Part shown: piece by piece, positions 16,475 to 23,331 of the stretch
How the letters are laid out: the number at the start of each line of letters is the position of its first letter
Position numbering within the stretch: position 1 is the stretch's first letter
NCBI GenBank assembly: GCA_937915755.1
Contig: CALGGR010000210.1
Coordinates: 1 to 25,076 of the forward strand
DNA from: an uncultured Fretibacterium sp.
GTDB lineage: Bacteria > Synergistota > Synergistia > Synergistales > Aminobacteriaceae
Length of the DNA: 25,076 nucleotides
Direction of reading: 5' to 3'
Notes under the pieces: model-generated
What the model saw: the letters and a program-made list of their open reading frames with translations, nothing else
Databases searched by the model: none
Told to the model about the DNA's origin: nothing
Translations under genes and position numbers: made by a program

Positions 16475-17369
16475 AGGCTTCGTGCTGGTCAGCGTGTTGC
16501 TGCTAGGCACAGTCCTGATTTCATGTGCAACGGCATTCACGTGGTTCGTTCGACAACAGGTGAGAAGCACAGGGCGGGAGATGATGAGCTTATCCGACCG
16601 TAGCATGGCCCATGTAGTAGTGAGCAATGTTGTGATGTTACTGGGGAAAATTAGTTCTCAAAGCGATTGTGACAGCTTGACGCAGCGATGGTACCAGCCG
16701 TTTGTATTTGCAGTTCCAGACGCCGGAATATGGGTAGTCCGGGTAACGCCGCTGGATGACAAGATACCGTTGCGAAATTTGTTCTTGCCAGACGGAAATA
16801 CATTGAGGCGTGAATTTACGGAAGTATGGCGTGAAATGTGGGACAATCTGAAGCATCGAGAACTTGAGTATTTAGTGCTGGATTTTCTGGACAAGAACAG
16901 CCGGGCTCGAATGGGAAGCCATGAGGAGGACAGTTTCATAAATCGCGGGCCTTACGAGATCTCGGAGCTGTTGCTGCTAAGTCCCGACATAACCACCGAT
17001 ATACTCTACGGCCATGACGGCGAGCTAGGGCTTGCGGATTATTGCACGATTTACAGCGAGGGCAAGATAAATCTCAATGTAGCACCCGTTCATGTGATGG
17101 AGTTGATACCGGGCCTGAACGTTGGAGGATTAGCGCAGAGCATAGCGGATTACCGTGAGGAGAACGCGATAAAGAGCCTCAGCGATGTCCAGAAAATACC
17201 CGGAGCAAGCGCGAGAACCTCGAATCAAATCATGAACATAGTAGGCTTCAAGAGCCGATATTTCAGGATAAAGATAGAATGTATGGATTCAGAGGGCGAA
17301 GGAGTATCATCGTATAATATAATATTTGACCGTACGACCAGGCAGATAGTCAGTTGGGAGGAATCATGA
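16434..17369 (+). CDS. gspK: Type II secretion minor pseudopilin GspK
   Basis: A 311-residue protein with a prepilin-type start (SRSRKGFVLVSVLLLGTVL). As is usual for GspK, it lacks the Glu at +5 of other pilins. The large body and the INLNVAPVHVMELIPGL stretch followed by IADYREENAIKSLSDVQKIPG match the helix-hairpin-helix-like core of the T2SSK family. GspK caps the pseudopilus tip with GspI and GspJ. The ATG at 16434 has GGAGA eight bases upstream and is preferred over the GTG at 16419. It overlaps gspJ by 41 bases and shares an ATGA with gspL. Confidence 0.87.
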   Translation: MITIPSRALSRSRKGFVLVSVLLLGTVLISCATAFTWFVRQQVRSTGREMMSLSDRSMAHVVVSNVVMLLGKISSQSDCDSLTQRWYQPFVFAVPDAGIWVVRVTPLDDKIPLRNLFLPDGNTLRREFTEVWREMWDNLKHRELEYLVLDFLDKNSRARMGSHEEDSFINRGPYEISELLLLSPDITTDILYGHDGELGLADYCTIYSEGKINLNVAPVHVMELIPGLNVGGLAQSIADYREENAIKSLSDVQKIPGASARTSNQIMNIVGFKSRYFRIKIECMDSEGEGVSSYNIIFDRTTRQIVSWEES

Positions 17370-18577
17370 GGCTACGGAGTACGAACGATTACAGCACAGC
17401 AGAATATCGTCGGGTAATCGAAGTGATGCAGACGTTCAATGACGAAGAGACCGGCATAGAGCAAACAGCGAAGCGCCGGGCAGTTAGAATAGTGACGGAA
17501 GGAACAGGCAAGAACACGGTAACGCTGGTTCCGATGAAATCATTGTCGCTTGAAGATTTCGAGTTTCCGTTCCAGAACACGACGAAAATCCGCGATGCAT
17601 TGAAGTTGCAGGTAATGCCATTCACAGCGGCAGGGGAACTTGAGATATTCCCGGTAATGCTGTCGAAATCCGGGCGTGGCTCAAGCGGCATAGTATGGTA
17701 CGTATCACCTGAGGAGCTGGATGTCCCTGATGTATCCGGCAAGATATGGCCCTCACCGCTGCCTTTAATCTCCGGGCTTTCAGATTATGGCGGAAACGGA
17801 GTAACGATGTGGCTTGATGAGGAAAATGTAAGCTCAATCCTGTGGCAGTCGAACCGTCCAATAATGTACCGCTGGAAAAAATATTCTAATGACGCCGAAT
17901 CCCGGGAGCTTTCATGGTATGATGCCTACTGCTCAACGCGAGAGTTAGAGCGAGGCGGAAACTTCGTGATGAATGCGGCAAACGGCGATTATTCTGGCGA
18001 AGATTTCCCGGAGATAGTCAGCGAGAGCGTAAAGCTATGCCCTTGGATCTCAGGCGTGAATCTGTCGCGAACAGTCCTGGAAGGAGCCAGAGACTTAGAG
18101 CGGACATTAAAGATGCTGACGAAGGTCTCAATATGGCTCATAGTGATATTGTCAGTGATACTTGGAGCAGAGTTTGTGAACTTCCTTCATGTTGACGGCG
18201 AGGTCCAGAAGGTACGTACAAGGAGCGAGAGTTATTACCGCGAGACGTTTGACCCCTCACGAACCGGACGCATAGCCAACCCTGTGAATTTAGCCAGAGA
18301 CAGGATAGCGAGCCTTACGGGAAAGTCAGAGGAAGGCCACCCATTGGACGAAGTTCTTGCAGACTTAGGAGAAGTATTCGGCCAGGTTTCAGGAATAACC
18401 ATCGACACGATACGCTATAATGCAGACGGAATAGACTGCGTAGGAGTAGCGCCAGACATGACGACGGCGTTGAACTTCCGTAAAGCATGGGAGGACAAGG
18501 CCAATCTAGTGCAGGTAGACAACACGCAGTTTGTGTCAGGAATAGGCTACAGGTTTGATTTGCGAGTGAGGTGGTAA
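17366..18577 (+). CDS. gspL: Type II secretion inner-membrane protein GspL-like
   Basis: A 403-residue protein with a cytoplasmic part of about 250 residues, one membrane helix at about 254-272 (VSIWLIVILSVILGAEFVN) and a periplasmic domain of about 130 residues with a ferredoxin-like alternation at its end. This is the layout of GspL, which ties the GspE ATPase to the inner-membrane platform. Sequence identity to well-known GspL is hard to judge by eye, so the call rests on layout and on position between gspK and gspM. The ATG at 17366 has GGAGG four bases upstream and forms an ATGA with the gspK stop. A PilM/PilN-type fusion is the main alternative. Confidence 0.75.
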   Translation: MRLRSTNDYSTAEYRRVIEVMQTFNDEETGIEQTAKRRAVRIVTEGTGKNTVTLVPMKSLSLEDFEFPFQNTTKIRDALKLQVMPFTAAGELEIFPVMLSKSGRGSSGIVWYVSPEELDVPDVSGKIWPSPLPLISGLSDYGGNGVTMWLDEENVSSILWQSNRPIMYRWKKYSNDAESRELSWYDAYCSTRELERGGNFVMNAANGDYSGEDFPEIVSESVKLCPWISGVNLSRTVLEGARDLERTLKMLTKVSIWLIVILSVILGAEFVNFLHVDGEVQKVRTRSESYYRETFDPSRTGRIANPVNLARDRIASLTGKSEEGHPLDEVLADLGEVFGQVSGITIDTIRYNADGIDCVGVAPDMTTALNFRKAWEDKANLVQVDNTQFVSGIGYRFDLRVRW

Positions 18578-19059
18578 TGATGGACAGCATAAGGAGTGTA
18601 TTGCGAGGCGAGGCAGCAGGTTCAGTGAAATTCGTTGCAGCAGTGCTTATAATGCTGATATTGGCAGTAGCAGTAATGACGCTGTCAGACTGGACATCGC
18701 AAGCCCGAACGAGTCTAGCCAGCCAGCAGGAACGATTGCGGACATTATTGCTTCTTGGTGACGAGTACAAATCCCTGGCGCCAATGAGTACCGGCAACCG
18801 TAATGAGAACGTAGATGTAGCGGCAGTATTTGCGCAAGTTTCTGAGAACATGGAGCTTGGAAGCCGTGTGAACAGGATCACCCCGGATGGCCGTAATCAG
18901 TCAGTCGAGATTAACCGTTTATATGCAGAAGAGCTGACTGAATTGCAGAGGCAGTTAGTTTCACGCGGAGTAAGATTCATAGCGGCAGAATTGCGAGCGT
19001 TGCCGGCGGGACGAGAGAGATTATTCACAGTATCAGCAATCATAGGACCTATATCATGA
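18577..19059 (+). CDS. gspM: Type II secretion inner-membrane protein GspM-like
   Basis: A 160-residue protein with a short cytoplasmic start, one membrane helix at about 18-38 and a periplasmic region with a coiled-coil-like stretch (SLASQQERLRTLLLLGDEYKSL) and a final alpha-beta domain. This matches GspM/PilO, which pairs with GspL. Homology is inferred from size, layout and position. The start is the ATG at 18577 (or 18580), following GAGG; it overlaps the last base of the gspL stop. An in-frame GTG at 18571 is less likely. The stop joins gspN in an ATGA. Confidence 0.72.
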   Translation: MMDSIRSVLRGEAAGSVKFVAAVLIMLILAVAVMTLSDWTSQARTSLASQQERLRTLLLLGDEYKSLAPMSTGNRNENVDVAAVFAQVSENMELGSRVNRITPDGRNQSVEINRLYAEELTELQRQLVSRGVRFIAAELRALPAGRERLFTVSAIIGPIS

Positions 19060-19628
19060 AGCGACTAATAGCGACAATAACCAGACTGATATTATTCCTG
19101 GCAGGACTTGGGATAGCCATGTATATGTTCCTGCCATACCAGTCAATCGGGAAGCTGGCGATGACGATAGCGCATGACCAGCTCCAGCGTCGAGGAATGC
19201 GTCTGAGTTACAGCGATGTTGTTGGCGAGGATGGTGGCTTCACGGTGAATAATCTGACGCTCTCAGGGATGGCAAATATCTCGCTAAGTTCAGTAACGAT
19301 AAAGCCCGAATATCTCACGAGCCTTGCGACATTTTCCCCCGTATGCAACATAGCGTTCAAGGGCGGGAATATCCGTATGGGGCCAGTGATGAATTTTGGA
19401 GACGGAGGATTTTTGCTGACGGCCGGTAATGAAATAATGCTAGAGAATCTTCGGACGAACGGAGAGTTTTCGCTTTCCGGTTACATGACGGTAGACCCAG
19501 CGAGCATGAAGATAGGGCGAGCCGATGCGAAGCTTGAAGTCCCCGAGAATTTCGCGCAGAACATGGGAATGCTTCGGAACTTTCTCCCTTTAGTGCAGGA
19601 GGGAGATACATGGTATTTGAGGAGATGA
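19056..19628 (+). CDS. gspN: Type II secretion protein GspN-like
   Basis: A 190-residue protein with a membrane anchor at residues about 5-27 and a beta-rich periplasmic part with repeated strands (GGFTVNNLTLSGMANISLSSVTIKPEYL). The pattern of short strands carrying L-x-L-x-G and V-x-I-x-P is the GspN/AsmA-like style. GspN is an accessory inner-membrane protein of some T2SS; it is somewhat shorter here than the usual 240 or more residues. It starts in an ATGA with gspM behind AGGA, and ends four bases before gspC. The position supports the call more than any single motif. Confidence 0.68.
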   Translation: MKRLIATITRLILFLAGLGIAMYMFLPYQSIGKLAMTIAHDQLQRRGMRLSYSDVVGEDGGFTVNNLTLSGMANISLSSVTIKPEYLTSLATFSPVCNIAFKGGNIRMGPVMNFGDGGFLLTAGNEIMLENLRTNGEFSLSGYMTVDPASMKIGRADAKLEVPENFAQNMGMLRNFLPLVQEGDTWYLRR

Positions 19629-19632
19629 TGAC

Positions 19633-20550
19633 ATGAGGAAGCTTTATAGTTTATGGCTGTTAATATTGCCGTTGATACTGGGATTTTCAGTAGGAATGCT
19701 AGCTGATGCGGGGCTTGATTACGGCCTTGATGTTCTTGCAGGCGACAACGGAGTGAGCAACGCAGCAGTAACAGGAGCGCGTCTCGAGGAAAATTCGGGC
19801 AATGAACGCCGAAGCCTCGAGGGATTTCTATCGTCGAACCCATTCAAGATTTCACCCAGGCCATCAGACACTCCAGCACCACCGCCACCTCCTCCTGCAA
19901 AAGTTGAAGAGCCACCCAAAGCTCCCGACACAACGCTCGACGACATAGTTCTTCGAGGGACATTGCCGGGAGTTGGAGCATGGTTAGACGTTAAGAACGA
20001 GCTGAAGCTGATCCTGGTAGGCCGGGAGATAGAGAGCTACAAGCTAATCGCGGTGAATTACGGGGACGCAATGTTCAAGCGAGGGGACGACGACCCAGTG
20101 AGGAAGTACATAGTCTACGGACCCAGCCAAACGGCCTCAAAGCCCGAAGCACCATCACAACCCTCACGTCCAGCTCCTCAGAGGCCAACACCACCCCCAC
20201 CCCCGAAGCAGACGGGGAACATAATAGCAGCGACGCAGAATGAGGAAGGACAAGTTCCAAGTGAGTTAGTGAGCAACTTGGTGCAAAATCCCTTCGACGA
20301 GATGAAGCGCATCCGGATTCGTCCGAACGAGACTGCCGGAGGCCTGGAAGTCCAATGGATACAGAATGACAGCCTTCTGAAGCGATTGGGTGTCCAGCGT
20401 GGGGATATAATCCGCTCAGTGAACGGCATCCCCTTCACGAACATGGGGGACATAATGAACTCGATAAACTCGCTAATGACAAGCGAGCGTTTTGACGTTG
20501 AAGTAACGAGGGGCGGGGAGAACACAGCTCTCCGGTACGTAGTGAAATGA
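19633..20550 (+). CDS. gspC: Type II secretion protein GspC with PDZ domain
   Basis: A 305-residue protein that in T2SS links the inner-membrane platform to the secretin and helps choose substrates. Layout: membrane anchor at about 4-25; linker with a run of six prolines near 83-90; homology-region domain at about 102-165 (DDIVLRGTLPGVGAWLDV, then KLILVGREIESYKLIAV); a second Pro-rich linker near 172-192; and a C-terminal PDZ domain at about 210-305 (LLKRLGVQRGDIIRSVNGIPFTNM). Domain order is that of GspC. ATG at 19633 with GGAG eight bases upstream. The two long Pro-rich linkers are more marked than in textbook GspC. It shares an ATGA with the next pseudopilin gene. Confidence 0.88.
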   Translation: MRKLYSLWLLILPLILGFSVGMLADAGLDYGLDVLAGDNGVSNAAVTGARLEENSGNERRSLEGFLSSNPFKISPRPSDTPAPPPPPPAKVEEPPKAPDTTLDDIVLRGTLPGVGAWLDVKNELKLILVGREIESYKLIAVNYGDAMFKRGDDDPVRKYIVYGPSQTASKPEAPSQPSRPAPQRPTPPPPPKQTGNIIAATQNEEGQVPSELVSNLVQNPFDEMKRIRIRPNETAGGLEVQWIQNDSLLKRLGVQRGDIIRSVNGIPFTNMGDIMNSINSLMTSERFDVEVTRGGENTALRYVVK

Positions 20551-20879
20551 GACATTCGGGCTTCACGTTAATGGAGGTGCTGGTAGCGACGGCAGTAGCA
20601 GGGCTTGTGATAACAGCGGGCTTCCGGCTGATAGCGATGTCGTACAGGTTGCTGGGAGAGATTCAGTGGGAACGCGAGCTAATCTCTGCGGCACAAGACA
20701 TATGGCTTCGATTTCGTATAGATGCTGACATGCCATCGAGCGGAACTGACGACGAGAAGGGAATATCATGGCGAGCAGAGGATGAATCAATCCCTATTGA
20801 CGAATACGAGCTGAAGTACAGGAAGGTAATAGTAACGATAGCAGACGGGCGTTCGACAGTAATTTATGTGAACGAGTGA
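20547..20879 (+). CDS. Type II secretion minor pseudopilin, GspI/GspH-like
   Basis: A 110-residue pilin-like protein. The prepilin signature is MRHSGFTLMEVLVATAVAGL: a five-residue leader, Gly-Phe cleavage site, Glu at +5 and a hydrophobic helix. The short length and the helix sequence are closest in style to GspI, a minor pseudopilin of the tip; GspH cannot be ruled out. It begins inside the gspC stop (ATGA) and is the last gene before the non-coding gap, so it may end the J-to-I operon. Confidence 0.8.
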   Translation: MRHSGFTLMEVLVATAVAGLVITAGFRLIAMSYRLLGEIQWERELISAAQDIWLRFRIDADMPSSGTDDEKGISWRAEDESIPIDEYELKYRKVIVTIADGRSTVIYVNE

Positions 20880-20883
20880 GGCA

Positions 20884-20892
20884 TGTTACAAT
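20884..20892 (+). promoter_or_regulatory. Candidate extended -10 promoter for the non-coding RNA
   Basis: TGTTACAAT, just after the pseudopilin stop, fits an extended -10 (TG, one base, TACAAT with five of six matches). No strong -35 is visible, so the call is weak. It would start transcription near 20899, right before the first paired element of the RNA. Confidence 0.35.
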
Positions 20893-20898
20893 ATGAAT

Positions 20899-21135
20899 CT
20901 ATGTGAGTCAGTAACCCCACGTCAAAAGACGGGAGTTTGGAAAAAGTTCTTGCTGACTAGCCTAAGTCTTGAGGTAGAGACTGCGTTATCTGCGAATATA
21001 TAGGTACCGGCGTACGCAAATCCTGATCCGCTGCACTAAGGTTTGTGGGTAAACAGTCCTGATGGGCAGGGCAGTGCTGCAAGGTAAGCAAACCGCAGGA
21101 TTATAACTCTAGCAGGCGGAGGTCTGGTCTTTTTT
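20899..21135 (+). ncRNA. Probable structured RNA between the pseudopilin gene and gspD
   Basis: No reading frame fits this stretch, yet it contains many base-paired elements. AGTCAGTA (20906-20913) pairs with TGCTGACT (20951-20958) and encloses a hairpin with an AAAA loop (20917-20933, one bulged A). AGTCT (20965-20969) pairs with AGACT (20978-20982). AATCCTG (21019-21025) pairs with CAGGATT (21096-21102), and nested inside it GGTTTGT (21040-21046) pairs with GCAAACC (21088-21094). GACTAGCCT (20955-20963) can pair with AGGTCTGGTC (21120-21129, one bulged U) immediately before a run of six T. That last pairing competes with the first stem, as in a switch. I do not recognise the class: key motifs of cobalamin, lysine, SAM, FMN, TPP and c-di-GMP riboswitches, RNase P and tmRNA are absent. 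It may be a cis-acting leader or a free small RNA. Confidence 0.5.
21120..21135 (+). terminator. Possible intrinsic terminator of the structured RNA
   Basis: AGGTCTGGTC is followed directly by six T. Its pairing arm is not local but the GACTAGCCT at 20955-20963, so the stem would close a domain of about 150 bases. A local stem is weak (CCGC at 21093-21096 with GCGG at 21116-21119). Termination is therefore plausible but unsure. Confidence 0.35.
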
Positions 21136-21143
21136 ACCCGACA

Positions 21144-21173
21144 TTAAAGCCCGCTCGCCTTAGGCGATATAAT
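21144..21173 (+). promoter_or_regulatory. Candidate promoter for gspD-gspE
   Basis: A perfect TATAAT lies at 21168-21173, with a weak -35 (TTAAAG, 21144-21149) at 18 bases. A five-base inverted repeat (TCGCC-TTA-GGCGA, 21155-21167) fills the spacer and could be an operator or chance. Transcription would start near 21180, giving gspD a leader of about 75 bases and separating it from the upstream RNA. Confidence 0.45.
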
Positions 21174-21198
21174 AATAAAAAAGAGGGCGCACTTCATT

Positions 21199-21218
21199 CC
21201 CGCAGCAAAAGTTGTGGG
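21199..21218 (+). promoter_or_regulatory. Hairpin in the gspD leader
   Basis: CCCGCAGC and GTTGTGGG form an eight-base-pair stem (two G-U pairs) closed by an AAAA loop. It ends 38 bases before the gspD TTG start, so it could affect message stability or translation. It is not followed by a T-run, so it is not a terminator. Confidence 0.4.
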
Positions 21219-21256
21219 TATCCGTGCTTAAAGTTCGATGATTGGAGTGTTCGGAA

Positions 21257-23329
21257 TTGAATTTTAGGAAATTACCATACTGCATATATATACTGATGAT
21301 AATATTAACGCTGTCATCAAATGCTGACGGAGCGACACGTCGTACCCAGCCTGCGCAGCAGAACGCAGGGACGCAGGCGCAATCTGGGGCAGGCGAAGCA
21401 ATGAGTGCCGAAGAAGAGCAGAACCTCATCGAGGCAGCAAAGGAAATGCGGCGTTCCGGTCTTGTGCAGTTCAACTTCAAGGATATGGACTTAGTGAGAT
21501 TCATGCGATTCATGTCAGAAATCTTGCAGGAGAATATAATCGTGCCTCCCAACATAAACAGCAAGATAACGATAATCTCGCCTCACCCGGTAACAGTGCG
21601 TGAGAGCCGGGAGATAATGCTTTCGACACTTCAGATGTATAATTTCTCGCTTCAAAACATGGGAAGCTACTCAATCGTAAGACAGGGCGGGAACAGTCCA
21701 TCACCAAACGTATATCGAGGACGTTCCGGGCCAGGATTTGGCGAGGAGACGGTAACATACATAGTGCCGATAGATTACGTGACGATAGAGAGCATAGTGC
21801 CAGCGATACAGCAGACGTTTGGGCCAGCATTGATAGCGATTCCAGTTGGGAACGGAAGGGACGTATTGCTACAGGGGCGGGCGACAGATGTCCGAAAGGG
21901 AATGGAGTTGATCCGTCGAATGGACACTCCACAAAGCGCAAGGATCACCCGAACCTTCGAGCTGAAATACGGAGACCCTGCGACAGTAGCCGCCCAGCTC
22001 AACGCAATAGCCGGAGCAAATGGACCATTACAGGGACTTAACGCAATAGCCGATGCCCCTAGCAAGAAGGTAATAGTAATCGGAAGCACAGCGGCAGTAG
22101 ACCGGGCAACGAAGATAATACGAGACTTGGACGTAGACAGCAAGATCGGCGACTTCCACATCTACAAGCTTCGTAACATCGACGCAACGGCAGCCTCAGA
22201 ACAGGTAGCGAAAGTCTTGGCGTCAACGGCAACAATGTTAGGGGCAGATGCAGCGAAATTCCCAGCGACAGTAGTTCCAGACGTAGCGACGAACAGCTTG
22301 ATATTTGCGGCAACACAGAGACAGTTCGACAGCCTGGTTCCAATTCTTGACGCAATCGACGTACAGCCAAAGCAGATATTGTTACGAGGCTTCATAGCAG
22401 AGATCAACGTGACTAACCTTGAGAACAACGGCATAGACTGGAACGTAGTAGGCGGAATGATGTTCGATGACCTTCTTATGGGCGGAAATTTCGCTCTTGG
22501 TGAGAGCACGGTACCCTCAACGTTCATGCAATGGTTCAACGACCTCTCCAAGAAGGAAGAGCTTCTCGACCGAAACGGCTCAACCTACACAGTAACGAAC
22601 TATAACCCGATGGCCCTGATGTACGCGACCATCAACATGCTGAAGAAGTACAACGCGGTTAACGTTCTCTCAGTCCCGCGCTTAATGTGTACGGACAACA
22701 AGGAAAGCTCGTTCCAGGTCGGCCAGGTAATCCCCGTCCTGAAAGGCTCAACGTCAGACCTGAGCAATCCCTCAGCGGTGCAGACTAATGTTGACTACAA
22801 AGACACTGGCTTAACGCTGACAGTAACGCCGCATATACGTTCTGGAAATCTCGTAGCGATGGACATAAAGCAGACGACGGAGGATGTATTGACGGCACCC
22901 GGCGACCCAACTCCACGAACATCGAAGCGAGAGGTGAACACGTCAGTAGTAGTAGGCGACGGCGAGACGATAATCCTCGGAGGAATGATAAAGGAGACAG
23001 AGCGTTCACTGAGCAAGCGAGTACCCGGACTTTCCTACATTCCGTTAATCGGCGGACTGTTCAAGAATATCTCAAAGGAGAAGGAAAAGATAGATTTCGT
23101 GATATTCCTGACGCCTCAGATAATCGAGGACCCAACGGAGATGAGACGAGCGACGGTAACAGCCTCCGGATTTGCGTCAAGATACATAGATTCCGGAGAC
23201 ATGGGATTTTCGTCGTTAATGCCAGCGAATGCTCGCCGGGAGTTGCTTAGTGTAGACGTGAGCCCTATAGAGGCAGATGTAGACATAAGGTTCCGCGAGC
23301 TTTACCAGAAGAGCCTGCGGAGGAAGTAG
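21257..23329 (+). CDS. gspD: Type II secretion secretin GspD
   Basis: The 690-residue outer-membrane channel of the T2SS. After a signal peptide (NFRKLPYCIYILMIILTLSSNA) and a Gln/Ala linker come N0 (about 55-130, VQFNFKDMDLVRFMRFMSEIL), N1 (about 150-215), N2 (about 217-290), N3 (about 293-375, including LRNIDATAASEQVAKVL) and the secretin core (about 378-620). The core has the classic VPGLSYIPLIGGLF at 589-602 and ends in FVIFLTPQIIED. A tail of about 70 residues may bind a pilotin. The start TTG at 21257 has GGAG nine bases upstream; a TTG at 21242 is in frame but lacks a ribosome site. The stop overlaps the gspE start region. An internal deletion or frameshift is not seen. Confidence 0.94.
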   Translation: MNFRKLPYCIYILMIILTLSSNADGATRRTQPAQQNAGTQAQSGAGEAMSAEEEQNLIEAAKEMRRSGLVQFNFKDMDLVRFMRFMSEILQENIIVPPNINSKITIISPHPVTVRESREIMLSTLQMYNFSLQNMGSYSIVRQGGNSPSPNVYRGRSGPGFGEETVTYIVPIDYVTIESIVPAIQQTFGPALIAIPVGNGRDVLLQGRATDVRKGMELIRRMDTPQSARITRTFELKYGDPATVAAQLNAIAGANGPLQGLNAIADAPSKKVIVIGSTAAVDRATKIIRDLDVDSKIGDFHIYKLRNIDATAASEQVAKVLASTATMLGADAAKFPATVVPDVATNSLIFAATQRQFDSLVPILDAIDVQPKQILLRGFIAEINVTNLENNGIDWNVVGGMMFDDLLMGGNFALGESTVPSTFMQWFNDLSKKEELLDRNGSTYTVTNYNPMALMYATINMLKKYNAVNVLSVPRLMCTDNKESSFQVGQVIPVLKGSTSDLSNPSAVQTNVDYKDTGLTLTVTPHIRSGNLVAMDIKQTTEDVLTAPGDPTPRTSKREVNTSVVVGDGETIILGGMIKETERSLSKRVPGLSYIPLIGGLFKNISKEKEKIDFVIFLTPQIIEDPTEMRRATVTASGFASRYIDSGDMGFSSLMPANARRELLSVDVSPIEADVDIRFRELYQKSLRRK

Positions 23330-23331
23330 TG

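Noticed and set aside
19719..20260. Gly-, Val- and Ser-rich minus-strand frames opposite gspC
   Set aside because: They mirror the proline-rich linkers of GspC read in antisense.
20961..21000. GAGGTAGAG followed by CTGCG-like bases recalls the start of a lysine riboswitch
   Set aside because: The other conserved lysine-riboswitch blocks (AGTA turn, GCCGAAG, final CTGTCA pairing) are missing, and the downstream genes are T2SS genes.
21011..21100. ACGCAAA and GGGCAGTGCTG blocks recall c-di-GMP or cobalamin riboswitch fragments
   Set aside because: Neither a complete GEMM core nor the GCCACTG B12 box is present in the right order; the match is limited to a few bases.
20861..21256. A missing gspG or gspH gene in the gap before gspD
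   Set aside because: No frame in the gap carries a prepilin signature (GFTLxE) and stops occur often in all frames.
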